Shown here piece after piece: positions 55,480-64,000 of a stretch of DNA of 64,000 bases (positions within the stretch are counted from its first letter, which is position 1; every line of letters starts with the position of its first letter). Made by a program: the position numbers and the translations under genes. The DNA comes from Manduca sexta. Taxonomy: Eukaryota; Arthropoda; Insecta; Lepidoptera; Sphingidae. The notes below the pieces were generated by a model. The model saw only the letters and a list, made by a program, of their open reading frames with translations. It was not told the DNA's origin and made no database searches. The DNA lies in the NCBI RefSeq assembly GCF_014839805.1, contig NC_051141.1, positions 15,570,777 to 15,634,776 on the forward strand. Reading direction: 5' to 3'.

Positions 55480-57481
55480 TTAGTGTTTTGTGTATCCAAA
55501 TGTCGATGTGCAATATTTATCGCCGAATACTTATAACGACTTGCAGGTGATAAAGCAGGTGTTCCCATCCAATTTTCGACTTCTATAAAAGTTTTATTTC
55601 ACTACTAATCATAACTACTGAATAGGTACTAATAGTAATATGCATGTGTTTAATATTTTTTTTTTTTTATAAACGCATTCTACTTAAAATATTAAGATTA
55701 TTTATTTAATGTGATAAAATGCTAACTCCACTTTAATAGCAATATAAATCTAATTTTTTTAAAACGAAAAATGGCTAACTCCATTTTTCTGTAATAATTC
55801 TAAATCATTTGATAGTTAATAGTTGTTTTGTGCAAATATATAATGGCTAAAGAAATATCTACCAACGGGATCTTCATTCTTTAGATGTAAGAAATAAAAT
55901 AATAATTCAGTTTTTTTTATCCTGTTACTAATTGTCCATTATGGAGTTAGCAGCTCAGCACTCTTAGCCGACGATATGTTATTTATATTATTGCATTCAA
56001 TATTTATTATAGCTCAAACTACAAGTTTGTGATATTGAATATTGCAAATGGTAAATTGTTGTTTTCTTTTTATTTAAGTTTCGCAATATTTTCAATAGAT
56101 GGCATATCATTACGACGTCACTGTTTGATTTTAATGTTTTAACTCTTTCTTAATTATTAAATTATTATTAATATTCACAAATAATTATGTAAACTTACTT
56201 TACTATTATGAAGAGATTTATTAGGAAATGTTACTTTAGGATTACTGTTTAAAAGTAATTCAATAGACTGTGTAATATTGACCAATCAGAGCGCCGGAAT
56301 GGTTGGCCAATCGGAACGCTAAAATAGTTTTCTTGTACAAGGTTTTCTGTTGAACAGGACAGAGTATAATCAGACCTCAAGCAAGAAAGTTCTCTTGGAA
56401 AAATCATATAGTCAGTTAACCGTTTTAAAAGTGTTTTGTTAGTGATAGTCAGAAATAAAAAGGATGAGCCCAGGCAATAACAGCAATGCCGAACTCTTGT
56501 CAATAGAGACAGAGGGCGGTGTTGCTGCACCACGAAAAACGACGCTGAAACTTTATTTCGTCATATAAATTTTTTTTTTTTGCATAATATTTCGTATGAA
56601 TTTTTTTTAGTTAAATGTAAAATTTTACTTAAATAGATAAAGACGAATATCTTTTCAACATTTCATATAGTACGGGTTTATCTGAAGGGTCGAAGGGACC
56701 TTGAGCTAGGAGTCAAAGGTGGAGGGGAGAACGGTAGCTGCTGCGTAGGCTGCGTACTATTATATGCATTTTTCAGTAAGTTCGTTTATAAGTGATACGT
56801 ATGCTGTAGATATTGTGTGCATGAGTAGTAAATATCTGGGATTTTGTTCAAATTTCAAAAAGTTATCAAAACTGTTTTATAGTCGGAGCAATTTGAAAAT
56901 TCTTACATATTTCTGACGTAACTTTAATAAACAAAGGATTTTTTACAAAGTGTATATTTATTATATCGTTTGGTAAGTAATATAATAAAAATTCTAGTTC
57001 ATTATAATATGACTGATTAAAGAAGTTAATGACTAAAAGGCAATCAATCCATCATAGAAATATTTAGTTGTTTTCTATTCTAGCTTTCGAATAACCTATC
57101 AACCAACGACCAACAGCATTACTGATGAGCATATCTGTACCTATAATATGCGAAAAATTAGGTTCATCTTCCGGAACAAATGTTGCAGATCTTGGGGATA
57201 TTGTAAACATAAGTTGAGGAATAACAACTCTGAGAGCTGCCTCAAGCGAGCGAAAAATTGGTATGTTGCCTCATTTACAAGCTGAATTTGTATACGCTCA
57301 TCCAGGTTGTCACCTAAAATTACCTGACAACGAAAAAATGGAGTTTTGATATTTAATTTCTCTTCACAAGCTTATCAGTACAGGATTGCACCAAAATTGT
57401 ATCCAAAAAGTTAGCGGAGAAAAATATCCCTGTATAATATGAAGAACTACTTCAACATTGCCTTGCATCTGTTTAGATGTT

Positions 57482-57610
57482 GTATGGAATAATCAGTTCT
57501 ATGTGGAAGTAGAGGGGGTAGCGATGGGCTCCCCTGTAACTCCTTTAGTCGCCGATATATTTATAGAGGACTTCGAGGAGACAGCCTTGACCCCACCTAG
57601 TAACACCTAG
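57482..57610 (+). pseudogene. Penelope-like element reverse transcriptase fragment
   Basis: 43 codons: VWNNQFYVEVEGVAMGSPVT, then PLVADIFIEDFEETAL and a stop. The (D)GVAMGSP.SP..A..FME.FE motif is highly diagnostic of Penelope-like reverse transcriptases. No longer frame continues on either side. Confidence 0.8.
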
Positions 57611-58850
57611 CAGCTGAGCTGCAACATGTGAAGCAGGTACTGCGAAACAAGCTCGAAATTCCAGGCCGCCATCACAGAAACCGAATGAAACCAGCTATAG
57701 TCAAAAGTATACTGGTTTCTTTTTGTCTTATATACTAATAAGTATAAGCCTCCCTCCCAAATGGAGACCGAGGCTCCGACCTTCCCCTCTAGTTTGCTGC
57801 CGTCCTTAAAAATACTGCAACCATCGGCAGCATGCTGTGCCACCTCTGCACCGTCCGTCAGAAATTGGAGCCGCATGGTCCTTCGCCTCATTGGATGGTC
57901 CAAGTTGGCGAAGGCCACAGGAATCTCTACTTCCCTGTCGCCTGCCACCCGCGCAGAGTACCCCCTCTTGGTTTTAAATAAGAGTGCGGCTTAGCGCACC
58001 CTGATATCCAAGGGTAGTAGTCCCGCGAGCAACAGGGCCGACTTCAGCAATACGGTCCTGTAGGCCTTCGTCAGCTTTTGTGCGAAGCTTCGCTGCAAGC
58101 TGTCGGGCTACTTGACCACAACCATAACGAACACCAAGAATACATCGTCAACAAACTCCTGACAATAGTCGCCCCGGCGCTCGAGTCCTTTTGATAAGGG
58201 TCAAGGAGGTTCCACGGAATCGGTCCTCCGCTTGACTCCTGAACGCAGCCTTTGCTAGTGCTCCGGCGACCTCCGTACCGACGTACCTGACCTTAACAAA
58301 TCTGTCATCTAAGTAGCTGGCGATCACTTTCCGTGGGTTGATGGGGCACTTCCATTCCGCTAAGCGATTCTTAACGGCAGGCCACCAGGCGCTATCGAAG
58401 GCTTCCTCTATGTCCAGAGATATCATTACGGTGATTTTATTTAGACAATTTTTCTTTAATATACTTCACCAGAACATAAAGGGATACTTCGCCGCCCTTC
58501 TGTGGCATGAACCCGTATTGACGCGAGCCGATATCGGGAAGAATGTGCCACTTCAGTCAGCCCACTACCATTTTATCGAATATCTTCCCCATCACTGGCA
58601 ATAGTCCGATGGGTCTGTATGATTTCGCCGCATTGTAGTTTTCTTTTCCCGGATTCCTGAGTATGATGACCATGGCTTTCTTCCAGATCTTTGGGAAGTA
58701 AGCCAGATCCAAGCATTTACCAGTTATAGGAAAGAAGTCTAATCTTGAGTGATCGCCTGCACGCAGACGTCCGACGTAAGGCCATCCCGACCCTGGGGCC
58801 TTCTTAGTGTTAAACCTCCTCAGCGTAGCTTTGAGCGCGTACATGGTAAA
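57607..58850 (-). pseudogene. R1/Jockey-type LINE ORF2 fragments, minus strand
   Basis: Three broken minus-strand blocks in the expected order. An RT N-terminal block (58557-58844) has FNTKKAPGSGWP, YFPKIWKKAMVIILRNPGK and SYRPIGLLPVMGKIFDKMV. An RT palm block (58148-58426) has SLDIEEAFDSAWWPAVKNRL, carrying the first catalytic Asp. An RNase H start (57607-57948) has FKDGSKLEGKVGASVSIWEG. The order and motifs match R1-clade/Jockey-superfamily ORF2. Intervening parts are deleted or frameshifted. Confidence 0.8.
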
Positions 58851-59097
58851 CGGTGGGTCATGGTTTTCATCATGTACACAGTCGTTTACCCATTCGGCTC
58901 ATCGATGCTCTGCATCATCTTCTGCCATCAAGTCTTTGGGGTAAACAGCCCCCAAGACTACGCAACGGACTCTTCGCTTCTTGGTGGTGACGTCTTTCTG
59001 GCGCCTGGTGAGTACTTCGATCCACTACGATATGGTAAGTACTCTTTTATTTTTAATTTTTGGTATCGTGCTCTCACATGTTTTAACTATTATATCT

Positions 59098-59230
59098 GGG
59101 GCCTTATTCTCTATCCCGCACGTTATTTTGACAGTGTGTAACAAGCACGTAACCATTCCACACACATTTCTCGAAGATAACATGACACGGCCGCGTTACG
59201 CGTTTACACTATCATACAGAATAAGGGCCC
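59098..59230. mobile_element. MITE-like element, copy 2 (inverted relative to 3980-4157)
   Basis: 133 bp from GGGGCCTTATTCTCTATCCC to AGAATAAGGGCCC. The inner 'acatgacacggccgcgttacgcg' is the complement of the copy at 3980-4157. Confidence 0.65.
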
Positions 59231-61675
59231 TGTGTAATTTTCTACATATTTGTCTAATTCTTTTAACGTGTTCTGATTGTATTATCATAATATGTAAGAG
59301 CGAGTCGCTAACAAAATTGGCTATATCCTGAAGCGAAGTTCCATCAAAACTTATTTTAAGCCGCCTAAGATTAGTTAATTTTTACCACCTGTCAAGTTTC
59401 ATATACCTCTGCAAGAACCGGGCGTATACAAGATAGATTGTAACTGTAGTCTCTTTTATATAGGCTAAACTAAAAGGAATATGGGAACCCGCGTAAAATA
59501 ACACATAGCTTATGTAAAACACCGACGCTCTACGAAGTCTAGTTACTCCACATTCTGAAGGCTGGAAGTATTATCTGCAACTAGACAAGCCTTAAATCAA
59601 ATCCTCCCCAAAAAAAATGGATTCCTACATAGGATGATTCGCAACGCTATTGAAATAAAAAAAACATCCGTGTTTTGATTGAGAATATGGTTGGAAGCTG
59701 GCACAATCCTGGGATTTAATTAAAACGGAACCCAAAAGACCGGCTGCCAGACTTCACTAAACTAAGTTTCTGAGCAGATCGGACCACTAATAGCTAAAAA
59801 TTTTAAATAGTTGTATAATTGTAACATGTAGGTAGATATTGTAAGTTTGACTTTGCTGATAACCAAAACCCCAGTCCCCCCGTGACCACAAAGGCTGCAG
59901 TGTTATAAACGTCGGGAGAAAATTAAAATATAAAAAACGCGATAAAATTCGAAAAATAGTTTAATTTTAATGTCTAACATTCGCCTAAATATAAGAAATC
60001 ATTGTACAATGCATGATGGAGGAGAAAAAAAATGCAAAGGGTTTTTTACTGTTGTTTAGAGCAGTTCATTTATATGCTCGTAAAATAAGGAATAAAAATA
60101 TATGGCCAACGTAGTTTATGACGAAACCTTTGTGAAGCGATTGAATTGTCGCGTGCTCGTCACCGTAGCTCTTCAAAAGGTTGCCCATTCGTCAAAGTAT
60201 AAAAAAATATTTACAAACCGATGCAAATAAATAAAATATCGCCGGTTAGAAAACGTATTTAAATATTCAAAATAATTTGTCAAAGAGAATCGTAAATTAT
60301 TGTTTTTATACTTTTCACTTGCCTGTTGGCGTCAAGACGAAAACCACCAATCTTCATTTAGTTGGCTGTATTGCAGTTCCCTTCGGGACTTGGTAATTTT
60401 TTTAAATTTTCTTAGATTCGTAAAGATATTTTATTATATGTATGTTTCTTTTCTAAAGTACTCGTATCCGCTATCAATAAAATTCACATTCAGCGTAACA
60501 ATATGAAAATATTTTCCGCGTTCCCATAATTTTAATATTAAAAAGAGATACTCAAAAATCCTTGTAAAATGTTTCCAGCAATAAGAGGATTACAGGACAA
60601 GCTGCTTTAAAAAATACAATACCAATTATTTGCAATTGTAGACCGAAAGGGCTTATATTGCATAATAAACTTGAAGTAGGACCGGCACATTAGATAGAAA
60701 CCGCAATGTAAAATGGATTTAGATGACACTTAATTAAAACAAAATATTTCAAAATTGTAATGTCCAATGTTTATCTACAAAGCTTGTTAGTTATAGTATT
60801 TATCATTCGTTGTTAAAACTCACTCGGCACTCGTATTGCATCTACTGAACTCTTAGACAATTTATCAATTAAAATTACATATTTATGAAACAATCAGATG
60901 CCATACAGTTTATTAAGTGCATTGTAATATATTTACTGCCAGTTTTTAATTTTCTGCAGACAGATTAACTTGTAGTTAATTCCTACGTTTAGGATGCTCA
61001 TAACGTAGAACGTTTGTTAATAAATCTTTTTTTTTGTAGCGTGTGAAGTGCACGTCAGCAGCGTCGTAGTCTTTAGTAGGAAACATCGTCTTCTGAGCTC
61101 GTTACATTACATGCTTGCAGATTAACTTACTCTCGCGCACAGTACAATGTGCATATCTTGCTGACAACATGAACGCGTTACGAAACACTTTTGTGTCAGT
61201 TTTCTTTACTAATAATCCTCTACCTCAACGCCTATCCGCATACTTTGTTACATTATTTTTTAAGTCGGTCATCAAGTCTTTGTGTCAAACAACCCAATTT
61301 CTGTAATAACAATCATCAACTACGTAAACATAGATAAAATAAACGCAATTATGTCCACCTTCTGATAAACTTTATAATCTTTAATCTAACGTAACATGTC
61401 CAATTTGTCCTTCGACAATAATTGTTAGTCACCCCTTATACACAGTTGACAGTAATGAAAGAAATAAGAATTTAATAAAATTTAGACGCATTCCAACAGA
61501 GTGATTTCCATTTCACAGATTTCACTTCATTTCGCCACAGGTATATTATTATTTTAAAATTGCACGAGTATTAAGTTATTATACATACACTGGCAATTGA
61601 CAATTAACATGTACTGGAGTCGACAGATGTTTAAGTATTGCTCGTAGAAGATGCTTGATGCGACATACACCTAAC

Positions 61676-61721
61676 GCTAGAATCGGTCTTATAAGTCACC
61701 ACTTATCAGACCGATTCTAGC
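61676..61721. repeat. Perfect-arm hairpin, 46 bp
   Basis: GCTAGAATCGGTCTTATAAG and its near-exact complement CTTATCAGACCGATTCTAGC flank a short CACCA-type loop, with one mismatch. Confidence 0.75.
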
Positions 61722-62994
61722 TCGAAAGATATGTTCAGTTTTGGCAGCGGCTTTCTATATTTGTGTAATATCCCCCGCATTGTACAAAACGGTGTAGTAG
61801 CACCGAATTTCGTTCTTGCGGGATAACTGGTTAAACCAGGCGCTAACATGAGCAGAAACAACATCAGCTAATGTTGGATTAATTAGCATTAGCTTTAATT
61901 GTTAGCATGCTAAACCATATTTAGCATTTCACAAATTAAATACAGTTGCTAAATTTAACGCGGCCTGTTAATTATGCCTGAATAGAGAATGAAAGGTAAT
62001 CTTATTAAAAACTTACACATACTACTAGGTATAATACTCATTCTATAATATACAAATGTATATCATATAATTTGAATAAAATGTATAGAAAGTAAATTGG
62101 AGATAAAAAAAAAAATGAGCCTTGAACTTAGTCCGTTAATTGCACGCGAATTGCTAATTCTTCATTATGCATTTAAATTTGCTAAATATTACTCCTAAAT
62201 TGAAATTCACACAATTTTAACTCATGTGACATATTAGCAATTGGCATTAGCATGGTTATTTAGCATGCTGAGGGATGACAATTAGCATGCTAATAAAATT
62301 AATTCGAAATAGCATTAAATGACATCAATACCGCCAGCTACGGATTTACACCATAAATTAATAACACATAGTCCAATTAAATTCACTGTGTTCCCGAAAC
62401 ATACCTAACAGGTTAATAATATAAAACAATTCTCTAGCACACAGAACGACAGTAAATATAAAAAAAAATACAACAACCCATCCCAATCTATTTTATATTA
62501 CGATGTGAAATTAAATTCTTATCGCCATTTTTTATTTTCATAGGTATATTGCAACGTGGATTTATTATGTCGTCGGCTGTATTTATACGTTTCGGGAAAA
62601 CGGCAAAATAAATTCTACCCTGTATAGCTCGCTTGCATGTGAAAAGAGAACATCATTTCGCAGTTTTTATTGAGAAATGTACATACTGAGAATGCATTTA
62701 AATTTCAGTAGATGTAACGCGACGAACTGGTTTTAATATTAACCTGTAAAAAAATTACCTTTGTAGAATGCCAGGAATTTAGCGTGCGGGGGCCGGCCTG
62801 CCCCCAGCGACACATTTAGGAAGACGACTAAATGTTAAAAATAGTAGCTGTTGAAAATTTAAACTTTGTCCTTTCATATTTTATCTTATGTACCAGTAGA
62901 AATGGGGGCTTAGGGTTTTGTCTCTGTTGTTTTTATCTCGTCCGGCGCCTAGGGAAAATTTATGCTAGCCTCGGACGGCAATCATTCATGATCA

Positions 62995-63145
62995 TGATGA
63001 TGAAACACACATAAAGTCTAACGTTGAACATAGGCCTCGATCAAAGATTTCCAGTCGGACCTGTCGAGAGCGGCCTGCACCCAGCGTGTTCTGGTGACCT
63101 TTCTTAAGTAGTCTATCCACCTTGCCGGTGGACGTCCATATTTTG
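62995..63145 (-). pseudogene. RTE-type LINE 3' end fragment
   Basis: Minus strand RPPARWIDYLRKVTRTRWVQ, then AALDRSDWKSLIEAYVQR and a stop: the last about 40 codons of an RTE ORF. The 5' side is truncated. Confidence 0.75.
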
Positions 63146-64000
63146 TGTTTACGTACCTACCAATAATTATAAAATAATATTTTATATCGCATTCATTAAA
63201 AAAGCAATAGTCATAACAAGGATAAAAACAAAGGACTGGGCCAGTCAAAAGAATTCCCAAAACGCATTTGAATTGAGGTAACCTACGAGGGGAGTGTGTT
63301 CTAAATTAAAAGGTAAGTAATAAAGCCCAAAGGACGTTCTATACAACAAAATATTTAATATCACCAGATGCAAATCAATTCCTAATAAAAGGCAGGTCCC
63401 CTCGCGATAGGGGCAAGCTCAAAGTGCGTTTAATTCAAAGTTCGCTACATATTGTATATAGTTATATGTAAACAGATTAGTGTCGGATTCCAGATACTTC
63501 AAGCGAAAATCACCGTTATGCCCAATTGTACAAGTTACATTATTAAATAATTATAGCTCGTGTACCGCACCCTTGCGTATCTTAGCCTTGAAATGAAAGG
63601 GGTCTAGCAACGATGGACACTCGCTCTTAAAACTAATCTGCTAATTTTAAATCGGCGATTATCCGACGCCCGATGAGAAATAGTGGGAGCAGTAAGTGGA
63701 TGTAAGCTTGTTGCTAGTAACAACTAACATTGTGTTGATAATATCATTAAAATATTACGTTCTTATGTTGTGTTCTTATATTAATTTCATAATACATACT
63801 TCATATTTAACAATATAATGGCCGTGCGTGATAACGCGAGATATCTTAAGAATTGCCATACGTCCGGATTTCACCGGACCTGTACTAGTGTGAAGGGCGG
63901 GCGGGGGTCAACGGGCAGGGGTTTTTAAGAAGTGTCCGGGTAAAATCCTTTTGTTGTCAGGATAATCCATTTTTTAAACAGATAAGCGATAAATTGAAAT

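Larger units (their letters stand above)
52707..55978. mobile_element. 3.27-kb DNA transposon with perfect 38-bp TIRs and subterminal repeats
   Basis: The ends 52707-52744 and 55941-55978 are perfect inverted repeats (outer part CATATCGTCGGCTAAGAGTG). The 9-mer GCTAACTCC occurs at 52734, 52905, 55721 and 55774, and inverted (GGAGTTAGC) at 53128 and 55943, always near the ends. Such subterminal repeats are typical transposase-binding sites. Inside are a dead IS630/mariner-like transposase end (53806-54115), an RTE LINE fragment (54180-54985), a small hairpin (55054-55107) and a palindrome (55220-55479). I could not settle the target duplication. Confidence 0.85.
51353..64000. other. Transposon-rich region, no host gene recognised
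   Basis: 12.6 kb upstream of the first ARAP-like exon found. It is dominated by the TIR element (52707-55978), a Penelope fragment (57482-57610), an R1/Jockey fragment (57607-58850), a MITE (59098-59230) and an RTE tail (62995-63145). About 59.3-62.8 kb is AT-rich with no motif I recognise other than the small inverted repeat at 61676-61721 and the TTAGCATGC cluster. From 63.15 kb to the right edge I see nothing. Confidence 0.5.

Overview
This window is eukaryotic nuclear DNA. It is AT-rich, has short exons with GT-AG introns, and carries many interspersed repeats. The repeats point to an insect, most likely a moth or butterfly (Lepidoptera): tRNA-headed SINEs, RTE-type LINE 3' ends, Penelope and R1/Jockey-type fragments, TIR/MITE elements and fold-back elements. 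I cannot name the species.

Two genes can be assembled exon by exon, both on the minus strand. (1) The 5' part of an axonemal dynein heavy chain of the DNAH5/DNAH8 (outer-arm, gamma-type) class runs from about 20.5 kb (possibly 27.4 or 34.4 kb) down to 3.65 kb and continues off the left edge. Seventeen exons join with matching splice phases and encode about 1,020 residues of the N-terminal tail; the motor is outside the window. Three separate ATG-containing exons (20.4, 27.3 and 34.4 kb) all end in phase 0 and could each serve as the first exon. (2) The 3' part of an ARAP/RhoGAP15B-like gene runs from 51.35 kb to a stop at 43.74 kb. Eight phase-consistent exons encode the end of a PH-like region, a complete RhoGAP domain, a Ras-association domain and a C-terminal PH-like segment (499 residues). 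Its 5' part was not found in the remaining 12.6 kb and probably lies to the right of the window.

Layout: 0-3.6 kb, no recognised gene; 3.65-20.5 kb, dynein exons with SINE and LINE pieces in the introns; 20.5-34.4 kb, a long intron or upstream region with a 365-bp near-perfect palindrome, a tRNA-like gene and an 87-bp minisatellite; 34.4-36 kb, candidate orphan exons; 36-43.7 kb, mostly AT-rich sequence with nested MITE and SINE copies; 43.7-51.4 kb, the ARAP-like gene; 51.4-64 kb, a graveyard of transposons. That last part includes a 3.27-kb element with perfect 38-bp terminal inverted repeats, subterminal repeats, a dead IS630/mariner-type transposase, an inserted RTE fragment and a nested palindrome.

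The most unusual local structure is at dynein exon 11 (12888-13069). Its 5' splice site is the last copy of a 57-bp tandem array that repeats the exon end plus donor six times, and its 3' splice site lies about 23 bp from a SINE. The two genes have unrelated functions (ciliary/flagellar motility; Rho/Ras signalling) and no operon-like relationship is implied.
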